DNA of 64,000 nucleotides from Burkholderiales bacterium (GTDB lineage Bacteria > Pseudomonadota > Gammaproteobacteria > Burkholderiales > Burkholderiaceae_C), in NCBI GenBank assembly GCA_003963075.1, contig RXJV01000012.1, positions 1-64,000 of the forward strand, in the 5' to 3' direction. Position numbers and translations under genes: made by a program. Each line of letters begins with the position of its first letter. The first letter of the stretch is position 1. Under the pieces are notes generated by a model, which worked only from the letters and a program-made list of their open reading frames with translations, ran no database searches and was not told where the DNA came from. Of the stretch, positions 34,327-43,322 are shown piece after piece.

Positions 34327-35586
34327 ATGACGACACTCGCCGACCGCATCGACGCTGCTGCTGCCTCACTCGAAGCCCAGGTCATCGCCTGGCGGCGCGA
34401 CCTGCATCAGCATCCCGAACTGGGCAACCGCGAGTTCCGCACGGCCGGGCTCGTCGCCGAGCATCTGCGCAGCCTTGGCTTCGACGAGGTGCGCACCGGC
34501 GTGGCCCACACCGGAGTGGTCGGTGTGCTGCGTGGCGGCAAGCCGGGCGGCGTCGTGGCGCTGCGGGCCGATATGGACGGGCTGCCCGTCACCGAACAGG
34601 TCGAACTGCCGTTCGCGTCCCGAGCGCGGGCGCTCTGGAACGGCGAGGAGGTGGGGGTGATGCATGCCTGCGGGCATGACTGCCATGTCGCGATCCTGAT
34701 GGGCGTCGCCAGCCTGCTGGCCGGGCTGCGCGACGAGATCCCGGGCACGGTGAAGTTCATCTTCCAGCCGGCCGAGGAAATGCCACCCGAGGGCGAGGAG
34801 GGCGGGGCCGCGCTGATGATCAAGGAGGGTGCGCTGGAGGCGCCCACGCCGCAGGCCATCTTTGGCCTGCATGTCACGTCCAGGCTGCCGGTGGGCGTGG
34901 TTGGCTACCGGCCCGGGCCGACGATGGCGAGTTCGGACAAGCTGCACATCACGGTGCTCGGCAAGCAGACCCACGGTGCTGCGCCCTGGCTGGGCGTGGA
35001 CCCCATCGTCACCTCGGCCCAGCTCATCCTCGGCCTGCAGACCATCGTCAGCCGCAGCGTGGACCTGAACCGCGAGCCGGCCGTCGTGACCATTGGCGCG
35101 ATCAAGGGCGGGGTGCGCGAGAACATCATCCCGGACTCGGTCGAGATGCGCGGCACCATCCGCAGCTTCGACGAGGGCATGCGTGACGACATCCATGCCC
35201 GCGTCACCGAGCTGGCCGAGGGCATCTCGACCGCAGCCCGCGCAAGCTGCCGGGTCTGCATCACCAAGAACTACCCGGTCACCGTCAACGACCCGGCGCT
35301 CACCGCGCAGATGCTGCCGACGCTGACGCGTGTCGCGAACTCGGGCCCGCGGCCGATGGGCCTGGAGCTGGTGCCCAAGGTCACCGGCGCCGAGGACTTC
35401 TCGTTCTTCCAGCGCCTGATTCCGGGGCTGTTCTTCTTTGTCGGCGTCACGCCGCCGGAGATCGATCCAAGCCAGGCCTACGCCAACCATTCGCCGCGCT
35501 TCTTCGCCGACGAGCGCGGGCTGGAGGTGGGCGTGCGGGCGTTGGCGAGCCTGGCGGTCGACTACCTGCTCAGCAAGGCCAGCTGA
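34327..35586 (+). CDS. M20 family amidohydrolase (HipO-like)
   Basis: The 419-residue metalloenzyme belongs to the M20 aminoacylase/hippurate hydrolase group. Metal and catalytic motifs are visible: WRRDLHQHPELGNREF, VALRADMDGLPV, MHACGHDCHVAILMG and FIFQPAEEMPPEGEEGG. It would cleave N-acyl or N-aryl amino acids or similar amides in the cytoplasm. The ATG at 34327 gives family length. It is the last gene of the islet between flgI and flgH, convergent with flgH (64-base gap). Confidence 0.9.
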   Translation: MTTLADRIDAAAASLEAQVIAWRRDLHQHPELGNREFRTAGLVAEHLRSLGFDEVRTGVAHTGVVGVLRGGKPGGVVALRADMDGLPVTEQVELPFASRARALWNGEEVGVMHACGHDCHVAILMGVASLLAGLRDEIPGTVKFIFQPAEEMPPEGEEGGAALMIKEGALEAPTPQAIFGLHVTSRLPVGVVGYRPGPTMASSDKLHITVLGKQTHGAAPWLGVDPIVTSAQLILGLQTIVSRSVDLNREPAVVTIGAIKGGVRENIIPDSVEMRGTIRSFDEGMRDDIHARVTELAEGISTAARASCRVCITKNYPVTVNDPALTAQMLPTLTRVANSGPRPMGLELVPKVTGAEDFSFFQRLIPGLFFFVGVTPPEIDPSQAYANHSPRFFADERGLEVGVRALASLAVDYLLSKAS

Positions 35587-35650
35587 CGCCGCCAGGTGCG
35601 CGCAGCGCCGCCATCTTCAGGGGCCTGCCAAGCCCGTGCCGCGAGGGAGA

Positions 35651-36325
35651 TCAGCTCGGCGCCAGGTTCAGGAAGAAGCGCGACAGCCAGCCGATTGCGT
35701 GTGCATCCGAGGTGGCGCCGCGGCCGCGCTGCTCGATGCGCACATTGGCCACCGAGGTCGACGGCACGGCATTGCCCTGGGCGATCGTGCGCGGATCGAC
35801 CTGGCCGGAGAAGCGCAGCACGTCGACATTGTGGTTCACGCCGATCTGCTTCTCGCCGCTGATCAGCAGATGGCCGTTGGGCAGCACGGCGGTCACGACG
35901 GCGGTGATCGCGCCGGTGAACTCGTTGGTGTTCTGGTTGCTGCCTTTGCCCTTGTTGTTGTTGGCCGAGGTGCCGGCGGCGCTGGCCAGCCCGAAGGAGT
36001 TGGTGGACACGCCGGGCAGGGCCGTGACGCCGGCTGACAGGCTGCCGGTCTTGCTCAGCTCGCTGGTGCTGGTCTGGGTGGCAGAGACCTTCTCGACGAT
36101 GTTGACGGTCAGGGTGTCGCCCACCAGCCGGGCACGGTGGTCTTCGAACAGCGGTCGGTAGGCGGCGGCCTGGTAGATGGCGCCATTGGTCGGCGCCAGC
36201 GGCACCGTCGCCGGCAGGTTGACGACCGGTGTCTGGCTCATCTCGACCCGCGGCTCGGGGTAGGGTGTGGCGCAGCCTGCGAGCAGGGCGCCGGCAACGA
36301 GGGCTGGCAGGGCAAAGTACTTCAT
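35651..36325 (-). CDS. flgH: Flagellar L-ring lipoprotein FlgH
   Basis: The 224-residue outer-membrane lipoprotein forms the L-ring. The lipobox is LAGC after a short signal peptide (MKYFALPALVAGALLAGC). The body contains YRPLFEDHRARLVGDTLTVN and LPNGHLLISGEKQIGVNHN, both diagnostic, and ends in WLSRFFLNLAPS. It starts 41 bases after flgG. Its usual neighbour flgI is displaced by the islet at 31582-35586. Confidence 0.95.
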   Translation of the reverse strand: MKYFALPALVAGALLAGCATPYPEPRVEMSQTPVVNLPATVPLAPTNGAIYQAAAYRPLFEDHRARLVGDTLTVNIVEKVSATQTSTSELSKTGSLSAGVTALPGVSTNSFGLASAAGTSANNNKGKGSNQNTNEFTGAITAVVTAVLPNGHLLISGEKQIGVNHNVDVLRFSGQVDPRTIAQGNAVPSTSVANVRIEQRGRGATSDAHAIGWLSRFFLNLAPS

Positions 36326-36366
36326 GGTGGCGCTTCCTTGTGTCAGGCCGCGAGGCCGCGAGGGGC

Positions 36367-37149
36367 CTAGATCTGTGAGAGCTTTTGCAGCATCTGGTCG
36401 GAGGTCTGCACGGCCTTTGAATTCAGCTCGTAGGCGCGCTGGGTCTGGATCATCTGCACCAGTTCCTCGACCACGTTGACGTTGGAGGTCTCGACAAAAC
36501 CCTGTTGCAGCGCGCCGAGCCCGTTGGCGTTGGGCGCGCCGGTGTTGGGCGTGCCGCTGGCCGCCGTCTCGGCGAACAGGTTCTGGCCCTTGGGGTCCAG
36601 GCCGGCCGGATTGACGAAGTTGGCGAGCTGGATCTGCCCGATGGTCTGCGTCGCCGCCTGGCCGGGCAGGGTCACGCTGACCGTGCCGTCGGCGCCGATG
36701 GTCAGGCTCTGCGCATTGGTCGGGATCGTGATGCCGGGCAACAGGGTGTAGCCGTTGCTGGTGACCATCTGGCCATTGGCGTTGAGCTGGAAGCTGCCGT
36801 CGCGCGTGTAGGCATTGGTGCCGTCGGGCAGCTGGATCTGGAAGAAGCCGTCGCCCTTGATCGCGAGGTCGAGGTTGTTGCTGGTCTGCTGAAGATTGCC
36901 CTGGCTGAAGATGCGCGCGGTGGCCACCGGCCGCACGCCCAGGCCCACCTGCAGGCCGGTGGGCAGCGTGGTCTGCTCGGTGCTGTTGGCGCCGGCCTGG
37001 CGCAGGTTCTGGTAGATCAGATCCTCGAACACCGCATGCGAGCGCTTGTAGCCATTGGTCGCGACGTTGGCGAGGTTGTGCGAGATGTTGTCCAGCTGGG
37101 TCTGCTGGGCCTGCATGCCGGTCTTGGCAATCCAGAGCGAGCGCATCAT
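36367..37149 (-). CDS. flgG: Flagellar distal rod protein FlgG
   Basis: The 260-residue rod subunit has the N-terminal motif [20 protein letters not shown] and [20 protein letters not shown], and the C-terminal [20 protein letters not shown], all strongly conserved in FlgG. It is exported by the flagellar apparatus. Length matches E. coli FlgG (260). It belongs to the flgB-to-flgH transcript. Confidence 0.97.
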   Translation of the reverse strand: MMRSLWIAKTGMQAQQTQLDNISHNLANVATNGYKRSHAVFEDLIYQNLRQAGANSTEQTTLPTGLQVGLGVRPVATARIFSQGNLQQTSNNLDLAIKGDGFFQIQLPDGTNAYTRDGSFQLNANGQMVTSNGYTLLPGITIPTNAQSLTIGADGTVSVTLPGQAATQTIGQIQLANFVNPAGLDPKGQNLFAETAASGTPNTGAPNANGLGALQQGFVETSNVNVVEELVQMIQTQRAYELNSKAVQTSDQMLQKLSQI

Positions 37150-37172
37150 GGTGTGGGTCCTTCGTGAGCGGC

Positions 37173-37904
37173 TCAGGTGCTGCCGAGGAGCTTGGCCGAT
37201 TGTTGGCCTTGGGTTTGGGCGATCTGCAGCAGCTTCATCTGCTGCTCGAACTGGCGGCTGGCCGAGATCATCGCGACCATGGTTTCGACCGGGCTGACGT
37301 TGGAGCCTTCCAGCGCGCCGTCCTGCAGCCGCGCGGTCGGATCGACCGGCAGATCGCCGTTGGGAGCGCGGAACAGGCCGTCGTCACCGCGGGACAGGGC
37401 CTGCGCGGTCTCGGGCGTGACGAGCTTGAGCCGGCCGATCGTGGTCGGCCGCTGGTTGGCGGCCTTGGCCGTGACGGTGCCGTCGCTGCCGATGGACAGC
37501 TGGCTGTTGGGCGGCACATTGATCGGGCCGCCATCGCCGAGCACGGGCATGCCATTGCGCATCACCAGCAGCCCCTCGCCGCTGACGTCGAGCGAGCCGG
37601 CGCGGGTGTAGGCCTCGGTGCCGTCGTTGGCCTGCACGGCGAGCCAGGCCTTGCCCTGCATGGCCACGTCGAGGTTGCGGCCGGTCGGCGTCAGCGGCCC
37701 GGGCTCGTCGTTGTAGCCGATGCTGGTCTCCAGCCCATAGGCCCGGGTGGACGCCCCGTCGCCGCGGACCGGCACCGCACGGAAGGCCTGCAGCTCGGCC
37801 CGGAAGCCGTTGGTCGTCACGTTGGCGAGGTTGTGCGACAGCACGTCCTGCCGCTGCATGGCCGCCTTGGCGCCGGCCATCGACAGGTAAATCATCCGAT
37901 CCAT
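37173..37904 (-). CDS. flgF: Flagellar proximal rod protein FlgF
   Basis: The 243-residue rod protein starts [20 protein letters not shown] with [20 protein letters not shown], the family pattern, and ends with the conserved helix preceding [12 protein letters not shown]. It lies 23 bases upstream of flgG and is separated from flgE by a GC-rich repeat-like gap of 121 bases. Confidence 0.95.
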   Translation of the reverse strand: MDRMIYLSMAGAKAAMQRQDVLSHNLANVTTNGFRAELQAFRAVPVRGDGASTRAYGLETSIGYNDEPGPLTPTGRNLDVAMQGKAWLAVQANDGTEAYTRAGSLDVSGEGLLVMRNGMPVLGDGGPINVPPNSQLSIGSDGTVTAKAANQRPTTIGRLKLVTPETAQALSRGDDGLFRAPNGDLPVDPTARLQDGALEGSNVSPVETMVAMISASRQFEQQMKLLQIAQTQGQQSAKLLGST

Positions 37905-38025
37905 GCGAACTCCTGGGCCCGGTGCGCGCGCCAGCGCCGCACCGCGTCGAGCGGCCGCACCGGCTGCGCCGGGCCACTGGCGGCGCCCCCGTGAAGGGAG
38001 GCTTGGAAAGCGCTTCGGGCGTGGC
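37905..38025 (-). repeat. GC-rich interspersed repeat-like element between flgE and flgF
   Basis: Read on the plus strand it contains GCGTCGAGC, GCCGGGCCACTGGCGGCG followed by a C-run, and GCGCTTCGGG. The same blocks in the same order occur between motA and motB (3907-4040). Two copies, both interrupting operons, point to a dispersed repeat family. Confidence 0.45.
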
Positions 38026-39342
38026 TCATCTCAGATTGACGATGGTCTGGAGCACCTGGTCCTGGGTCTTGATGGTCTGTGCGCTGGCCTGGTAGGCCCG
38101 CTGCGCGGTGACCATGTTCACCAGCTCCGCGGTGATGTCGACGTTGCTCTCTTCCAGCGCGCCGGACTGCAGCGCCCCCATGCTGCCGTCGCCCGGCACG
38201 CCGACGACGGCGTCACCCGACGCCACGGTCCGCACCCAGACATTGCCGCCCGTGGCCTGCAAGCCCTGCGGGTTGCGAAACCGCGCCAGTTCGATCTGGC
38301 CGGCCGGCTTGCTCTGCCCGTTGGAATAGCGGGCCTGGATGATGCCGTTGGTCGCGACCTGGATGCCGGTCAACTGGCCCGGCGCATAGCCGTCCTGGTT
38401 CAAGCTGGTGACCGCGAAGCTGCTGCCGTTCTCGGTCGCACCCTTTAGGTCGAACTGGATGTTTGGAATCGGCAGGGTGGTGACGCCGCTTGGGCTGGTG
38501 CTCGCCGGCACGTTCATCGTGATCGGCGCGCTCGGGCTGGTGGGCGAGCCGCCGGTGGGCGGGAAGGTGATGGTGGTGTAGGGCGTGGTCGGGTTGCCCT
38601 TGGCGTCCAACGGGATCGCGGCCCCGGACGAGTCGGTGGCAAACGGCGTGCCGTTGGCCGTGCCGTAGACGTTCCAGGTGTCGCTGCCGCTGGCCGCGGT
38701 GGCGGCCTTCTGGAAATAGAGGGTCACCGCCACTTCCTGACCCTTGGCGTCGTAGACGGTCAGCGAGGTCGCGTTGTTGTAGGTGGTGCTGTCTTTCAGG
38801 TCGATGCCGGTGCCCGTGCCGCCGCCTGGCGCCGTGGGCTTGAGGCGCGAGTCGAGGTTGAACTCGATCTTCACGCTGGTCGTCAGTGCGGGCGGGATGC
38901 CGCCGGTGGGCAGCAGCAAGGGCTGGGCGATGCCGGGCTGGATCACGCCGGCGCCGTTGGCCGGGTAGCCGAGCAGCTTGAGCTGGTTGTTGTTGACGAT
39001 ATAGCCGTCCTTGCTGACCTTGAACTGGCCGTTGCGGCTGTAGCGCGCCGGGTTCAGCCCGTCGCTGACCTGGAAGAAGCCGCCGCCGTTGATGGCCAGG
39101 TCCATCGGGTTTTCGGTGGCCGTGATATTGCCCTGCGAGAACTGCTGGGCGACCGACTGCAACTGGGTGCCGATACCGATCTGGTTCTGGCCTGCACCGT
39201 TCAGTGCGGCGGCATAGACGTCGGCGAATTCAGCCCGCGAGCCCTTGGAGCCATAGGTGCCGGAGTTGGCAATGTTGTTGCCGATCACGTCGAGGTTCTT
39301 TGACGCGGCGTTGAGCCCGGAGAGGCCTTGCTGGAAGCTCAT
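38026..39342 (-). CDS. flgE: Flagellar hook protein FlgE
   Basis: The 438-residue hook subunit begins MSFQQGLSGLNAASKNLDVI with GNNIANSGTYGSKGSRAEFA, and ends with the helix ITAELVNMVTAQRAYQASAQ TIKTQDQVLQ, both diagnostic. It is made after the FlgD cap gene (30 bases upstream on this strand). Length is within the usual FlgE range (about 400-450). Confidence 0.96.
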   Translation of the reverse strand: MSFQQGLSGLNAASKNLDVIGNNIANSGTYGSKGSRAEFADVYAAALNGAGQNQIGIGTQLQSVAQQFSQGNITATENPMDLAINGGGFFQVSDGLNPARYSRNGQFKVSKDGYIVNNNQLKLLGYPANGAGVIQPGIAQPLLLPTGGIPPALTTSVKIEFNLDSRLKPTAPGGGTGTGIDLKDSTTYNNATSLTVYDAKGQEVAVTLYFQKAATAASGSDTWNVYGTANGTPFATDSSGAAIPLDAKGNPTTPYTTITFPPTGGSPTSPSAPITMNVPASTSPSGVTTLPIPNIQFDLKGATENGSSFAVTSLNQDGYAPGQLTGIQVATNGIIQARYSNGQSKPAGQIELARFRNPQGLQATGGNVWVRTVASGDAVVGVPGDGSMGALQSGALEESNVDITAELVNMVTAQRAYQASAQTIKTQDQVLQTIVNLR

Positions 39343-39372
39343 GAGGAGTCCTTGCTGTCGTGCGGTGAGGGA

Positions 39373-40020
39373 TCAGTTGACGGCCGACACGGCCGTGTAG
39401 TCGACGGCGCCCAGGCGGTCCAGCTTGAGCATGACGCTGCCGTTGCCGCTGTACACGGCGCTGACCTTGTCATAGGCGTAGGTGGTCGACTTGACCGGTG
39501 CCGAGCCGTTGGTGGCCGTGATGCGGTACTTCAGTTCGCTGCCTTCGGAGACCAGCGTGCCGGCCTTCCAGCTGAAGGTCTGGCGCCCCTGGGCCTGGGC
39601 GCCGAGCTGCTGCGTGTCGATGACGTTGCCGGCCGCGCCGAGGATCTCGAGCTTGACGTTCTGGGCCGCACCGTCGAGTTCGTAGCAGCCCTCGGCCGCG
39701 CCCTTGACGACCTGGATCTGGTTGCCCGGCACGCTGACCCCGCGGCCGACCAGCGAGACCGCCTGCAGCGCCTGCATCTGGCTGAGCTGCGAGCCCAGGC
39801 CATTGATGCTGGTGTTCACCGTCGACAGGCTGGTGACCTGCTGGATCTGCGCCATCTGGCTGGTCACCTGGGCGTTGTCCATCGGGTTGAGCGGATCCTG
39901 GTTGTTCATCTGAGCGACCAGCAGCTTCAGGAAGCGGTCCTGGGTGTCGGCGGCGTTCTTCGTGCTGGTCGCGCTGCGGCCGGTGGCGCTGCTGCTGCCG
40001 TTGAGTGCGGAGACGTCCAT
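39373..40020 (-). CDS. flgD: Hook-capping protein FlgD
   Basis: The 215-residue cap protein is needed for hook polymerisation. The N-terminal domain has the family motif DRFLKLLVAQMNNQDPLNPM and TSQMAQIQQVTSLSTVN. The C-terminal FlgD Ig-like/Tudor part follows. It is followed by flgE and preceded by a 200-base gap after flgC. Confidence 0.95.
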   Translation of the reverse strand: MDVSALNGSSSATGRSATSTKNAADTQDRFLKLLVAQMNNQDPLNPMDNAQVTSQMAQIQQVTSLSTVNTSINGLGSQLSQMQALQAVSLVGRGVSVPGNQIQVVKGAAEGCYELDGAAQNVKLEILGAAGNVIDTQQLGAQAQGRQTFSWKAGTLVSEGSELKYRITATNGSAPVKSTTYAYDKVSAVYSGNGSVMLKLDRLGAVDYTAVSAVN

Positions 40021-40220
40021 GGCTCAATCCATTTCCAAAGAGTGCGGCGCGGTAAACGTCCGCACGGTCGAGCGGCAGCGGCCGATCCGGCCTTGCCCGG
40101 CCGCAGGGGGCTGCCAGCGGCTGAGCTCGCGTCGCTCGCCAGGCACAAGCCGTCCGGCGGACGCCGGGTGTCCGGGCTCGCTCCCCTGGACGGCAGAGCG
40201 CAGAGCGGGTGCGCGGTGGG
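40021..40220. other. GC-rich gap between flgC and flgD
   Basis: The 200-base stretch is unusually long for this operon. It contains several short inverted GC repeats (for example GGCCGATCCGGCC, 40080-40092), but I found no convincing copy of the element seen at 3907-4040. No gene is visible. Confidence 0.4.
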
Positions 40221-40637
40221 TCATGACTGGCCGAGTTGCAGGGTCTTGAGCAGCAGGCTCTTGGCCGTGCCCATGACTTCGATGTTGTTCTGGTAGGAGC
40301 GCGAGGCCGAGATCATGTTGACCATCTCCTCCACCGGGTTCACGTTGGAATAGGTCACATAGCCGTCGGCGTCGGCCTGCGGGTGCTTGGGATCGTGCAC
40401 ACGGCGCCCGGGCGTCTGGTCCTCGGTGATGCTGGACACGCGCACGCCGGCGTTGCCGCTGTCCTGGCCGGCGCCCATCAGCGTGGTCTGGAACACGACC
40501 TGGCGGGCCTTGTAGGCCTGGCCGTCCGGCCCCGCCACCGTGTCGGCATTGGCGAGGTTGCTGGCCACCACGTTCAGGCGCTGGCTCTGCGCGCTGACGG
40601 CGCTGCCGCTGACGCTGAAAATCTGGAACATCGACAT
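40221..40637 (-). CDS. flgC: Flagellar proximal rod protein FlgC
   Basis: The 138-residue protein has the rod motif MSMFQIFSVSGSAVSAQSQR with NVVASNLANADTVAGPDGQ and the C-terminal segment YSNVNPVEEMVNMISASRSY. Length matches the family (about 134-140). It is 23 bases downstream of flgB. Confidence 0.96.
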   Translation of the reverse strand: MSMFQIFSVSGSAVSAQSQRLNVVASNLANADTVAGPDGQAYKARQVVFQTTLMGAGQDSGNAGVRVSSITEDQTPGRRVHDPKHPQADADGYVTYSNVNPVEEMVNMISASRSYQNNIEVMGTAKSLLLKTLQLGQS

Positions 40638-40660
40638 GGTTCAGCCCTCCTGCCGCCGCA

Positions 40661-41074
40661 TCAGCTCTGGTTGTGCGACTTCATCGCATCCAGCGTCGTG
40701 CGCACCGAACCGTTGATGAAGCGCAGCGTGGCCTCGTACTTCACCGTGTTGTCGGCAAAGCTGGCGCGCTCGCGGTCCATGTCCACGCCGTTGCTGTCGA
40801 GGCTGGTCTGGGCCTGCAGGGCATAGGCCTTGCCGCTTTCACCCCGGGCGCCCGCCAGGGGCGCGATGTGGCCGGCCTGGGTGGTGGCCAGCGCGCCGGG
40901 CGTGCCGATCTCACCGGTCGCCTCGCGCAGCGCCCGTGCAAAGTCGATCTCGCGGGCCTGGTAGCCCGGGGTGTCGGCATTGGCGATGTTGCTGGCAAGC
41001 AGGCGCTGGCGCTCCGCCCTCAGCGTGAGCGCCTGGGTCTGGAAGTTCAGCGTGTCGGTGAGTCGGTTCAGCAT
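40661..41074 (-). CDS. flgB: Flagellar proximal rod protein FlgB
   Basis: The 137-residue protein begins MLNRLTDTLNFQTQALTLRA and has RQRLLASNIANADTPGYQAR, the FlgB/rod signature, and ends near VDMDRERASFADNTVKYEAT. I start at the ATG at 41072-41074; the longer open frame upstream lies in the flgA-flgB promoter region. It is the first gene of the flgBCDEFGH unit, divergent from flgA. Confidence 0.95.
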   Translation of the reverse strand: MLNRLTDTLNFQTQALTLRAERQRLLASNIANADTPGYQAREIDFARALREATGEIGTPGALATTQAGHIAPLAGARGESGKAYALQAQTSLDSNGVDMDRERASFADNTVKYEATLRFINGSVRTTLDAMKSHNQS

Positions 41075-41219
41075 GTCGGGCCCCAAGGAGTTGTGCGGCC
41101 GGGGCGGCGCTTGCGTGGATTGTTCTGTCGCAGCGCCGCAAACATGAGCGGGATTAACGGTGCCAAAGCCGGTCAATTCCGACCCAGGGCGGCGGGCCGA
41201 CATCCCTAGAGTGGCGGTC

Positions 41220-41918
41220 ATGCTGCGCTGGATTGCGTCCCTGTCGCTCCTGCTGGCCACCACGCTGAGCGCCTGGGGGCAGACGGTGCTCGACCCTTCG
41301 CTGATCGAGCGCGTGCGTCAACTGGCCGAGACGGCCGCCCGCGCAACGGCGCCGCCCAACACCCGAGTCGCGGTCGAAATCGGCCAGCTCGACCCCCGGC
41401 TGCGGCTCTCTCCCTGCCTGCAGGTGCAGCCCTATCTGCCGCCCGGCATGGCCGTTTGGGGGCGCAGCCGCATCGGGTTGCGCTGCGTCGAGGGCCCGGT
41501 GCGCTGGAACGTCACGCTGCCGGTGCGCGTGGCGGTGTTCGGTCGCGCCGTGGTTGCGAATGCCTCCCTGCCCGCGGGCACCGTCCTGGCTCAAGATCAG
41601 CTGGCGCTGGCCGATATCGACATCGCTGCGGAAGCCGGGGCGGTCTTTACCGATCCCAAGCTGCTGCTGGGCCGGGCCTTGGCGCGCCCGCTTGCGGCCG
41701 CCGAGGCCGTGCGTGCGCCGGCGCTGAAGGCCCGGCAATGGTTTGCGGCCGGCGAAACCGTGCAGGTGCACGTGGCCGGCGAGGGTTTTGCCGTGGTCGC
41801 CGAGGCTCAGGCGCTCAGCGCGGGCATCGAGGGGCAGGAGGTCAGGGTCAGGTTCGAGAACGGTCGCCTCGCCAGCGGCCGGGCGGTCGGCGAGCGCCGG
41901 GTGGAGCTGTGGCTGTGA
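41220..41918 (+). CDS. flgA: P-ring assembly chaperone FlgA
   Basis: The 232-residue periplasmic protein helps FlgI polymerise. It has a Sec signal peptide (LRWIASLSLLLATTLSAWGQ) and SAF/FlgA domain features: PAGTVLAQDQLALADIDI and ARPLAAAEAVRAPALKARQ WFAAGETV. The start ATG at 41220 gives a clean signal peptide. A sigma-28-like promoter lies inside the gene at 41591-41617, pointing to flgM. Confidence 0.93.
   Translation: MLRWIASLSLLLATTLSAWGQTVLDPSLIERVRQLAETAARATAPPNTRVAVEIGQLDPRLRLSPCLQVQPYLPPGMAVWGRSRIGLRCVEGPVRWNVTLPVRVAVFGRAVVANASLPAGTVLAQDQLALADIDIAAEAGAVFTDPKLLLGRALARPLAAAEAVRAPALKARQWFAAGETVQVHVAGEGFAVVAEAQALSAGIEGQEVRVRFENGRLASGRAVGERRVELWL
41591..41617 (+). promoter_or_regulatory. 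Intragenic sigma-28 promoter candidate inside flgA
   Basis: TCAA (41591-41594), a 15-base spacer and GCCGATAT (41610-41617) match the FliA pattern in sense orientation, about 450 bases before flgM. The codons here are also constrained by FlgA, so chance is possible. Confidence 0.4.
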
Positions 41919-41970
41919 GCAATTCGCCACGGTGGCGCCGATCTGACCGGAAAAACCCGGTATTTCTGGC

Positions 41971-41997
41971 TCAAGAAGCGCCGCGCGAAGCCGATAC
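41971..41997 (+). promoter_or_regulatory. Sigma-28 promoter for flgM
   Basis: TCAA (41971-41974), a 15-base spacer and GCCGATAC (41990-41997) lie 59 bases before the flgM start. FliA-dependent flgM transcription is the standard feedback arrangement. Confidence 0.8.
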
Positions 41998-42056
41998 AGG
42001 AGGAAACTCCCCGGCATCGCCCGCCTTTGGGGAGCGCCTGCACCTTGGAGAAGCCC

Positions 42057-42395
42057 ATGAAGATCGGTAACAGCCACGACGGCATCACCAGCCCGCCCAA
42101 GGCTGAGCGCAGCGCCGCGCGCCCGCCCGAGGTTGCCGTCAAGGGCGCGAACGAGTCGGTTCAGCCGAGCGTCAAGGCCGTTTCACCGCCACCGAGCGCC
42201 AAGGTCGCGATCTCGAGCGCCGCCCAGGCCGCCGCGAGCTCCGCCGCCACCGAGGTCAGCTTCGACAGTGCCAAGGTCGGCCGCATCTCCCAGGCCATCA
42301 GCGAGGGCAAGTTCACGGTCAATGCGAACGCGATCGCGGACAAGCTGGTCGCAAATGCGCAAGAATTGCTCAAGGCTCGCGCCAACAAGCATTGA
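42057..42395 (+). CDS. flgM: Anti-sigma-28 factor FlgM
   Basis: The 112-residue protein holds FliA inactive until it is exported through the finished hook. The C-terminal sigma-binding region is recognisable: VSFDSAKVGRISQAISEGKF followed by TVNANAIADKLVANAQELLK. The N-terminal half is low-complexity and probably disordered. GGAG lies 8 bases before the ATG. Its own sigma-28 promoter precedes it and flgN follows after 4 bases. Confidence 0.94.
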   Translation: MKIGNSHDGITSPPKAERSAARPPEVAVKGANESVQPSVKAVSPPPSAKVAISSAAQAAASSAATEVSFDSAKVGRISQAISEGKFTVNANAIADKLVANAQELLKARANKH

Positions 42396-42399
42396 CACT

Positions 42400-42792
42400 A
42401 TGACCGCCACCGTCTCGCCCACCCCGCTCGGCTCCGAGCTTGAAGCCCCGCTGCTGGCCGTCGAAGCGGCGCTGAACCAGCTCGGCGACGCGCTGGCCCG
42501 CCGTGACGCGGCGGCCATCGAGCAGCATGCCGCCGAGTTGCATCAGCACCTCGCCAGCGCGGTGCAAAGCTTCGCGGAGGCGGCCCGCACCGGCAGCGTG
42601 CCGGCAGCATTGCGCAACCGCCTGGTGCGTGCTGGCGGCCTGCTCGCCGCCCAGCGTGAGGCGCTGGCCCGCGGCAATGCCTCGCTGGACCGCGCGCTCG
42701 ACGTGCTGATCCCGAGCGAGCCCAGCGGTCTCTACGGTGCTGGCGGCAAGGCCGAGCGGCGCAGCCACGGCGGCGGCAGCTTCATCGCCTGA
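42400..42792 (+). CDS. flgN: Flagellar export chaperone FlgN
   Basis: The 130-residue mainly helical protein is the chaperone of FlgK and FlgL. Recognition rests on helical pattern, size and position directly after flgM. A longer open frame begins upstream but overlaps flgM out of frame, so I use the ATG at 42400. The transcript ends at a clear terminator 25 bases after the stop. Confidence 0.82.
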   Translation: MTATVSPTPLGSELEAPLLAVEAALNQLGDALARRDAAAIEQHAAELHQHLASAVQSFAEAARTGSVPAALRNRLVRAGGLLAAQREALARGNASLDRALDVLIPSEPSGLYGAGGKAERRSHGGGSFIA

Positions 42793-42816
42793 GCGCCCCA
42801 ACTGTCCGAAGCTCCA

Positions 42817-42845
42817 GAGCCACCCGCCGGGTGGCTCTTTCATTT
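42817..42845 (+). terminator. Rho-independent terminator after flgN
   Basis: GAGCCACCC and GGGTGGCTC form a 9-bp stem with a GCC loop, followed by TTTCATTT. It ends the flgA-flgM-flgN transcript. Confidence 0.88.
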
Positions 42846-42862
42846 CCGGGCGTCGGCGGTGA

Positions 42863-43294
42863 TCAGCGCGTGGCGGCCTGGCGCACCTTGTCGAGATAGG
42901 CGTGACCGTCGGGCGGCAGCCCGCTGCGCTGCGAGGCCCAGATCATCTCGCCCAGCGCCTCCATCGCAGTGTGGTGCGCTTCATGCCGCGAGTTGCGCTT
43001 GGCGGCCAGCAGGTCGATGGCCTGGCGGATGCCGGCCGGCTGGTCGATCGCATGCTGCTCGGTGATCGTCAGGTGCATGGACAGGTGCAGGAAGGGGTTG
43101 GTGCGGCCTTCCTCGACCGTGTAGACCTTCTCCAGTGCGCCGGCCTCGTCGGCCAGGTCGACGTGGTACTCCGGGTGCTCGGCGATCCAGTCGGCGGCCA
43201 GGGCCTCCATCGGAATCAGCGGCGCGCCCTCGCGCCATTTGCGGTAGGTGGCGCAGAAGAAGCGCCGGACTTCGAGCTGGGAGGGGGCGAACAT
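42863..43294 (-). CDS. DUF1841 family protein
   Basis: The 143-residue protein matches the betaproteobacterial DUF1841 family: MFAPSQLEVRRFFCATYRKW near the start, then NPFLHLSMHLTITEQHAIDQ and the histidine-rich RHEAHHTAMEALGEMIW. The conserved histidines suggest metal binding, but no function is known to me. It is convergent with flgN and lies 28 bases after the adenylosuccinate-synthetase paralogue on the same strand. Confidence 0.85.
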   Translation of the reverse strand: MFAPSQLEVRRFFCATYRKWREGAPLIPMEALAADWIAEHPEYHVDLADEAGALEKVYTVEEGRTNPFLHLSMHLTITEQHAIDQPAGIRQAIDLLAAKRNSRHEAHHTAMEALGEMIWASQRSGLPPDGHAYLDKVRQAATR

Positions 43295-43322
43295 GGGCCG
43301 ATTGTCACCAGCTCAGCCGGGT

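Noticed and set aside
41215-41232. TGGCGG-N5-CTGC resembling a sigma-54 promoter near flgA
   Set aside because: It overlaps the flgA start codon, the match is partial, and the FlhDC/FliA hierarchy here does not require sigma-54.
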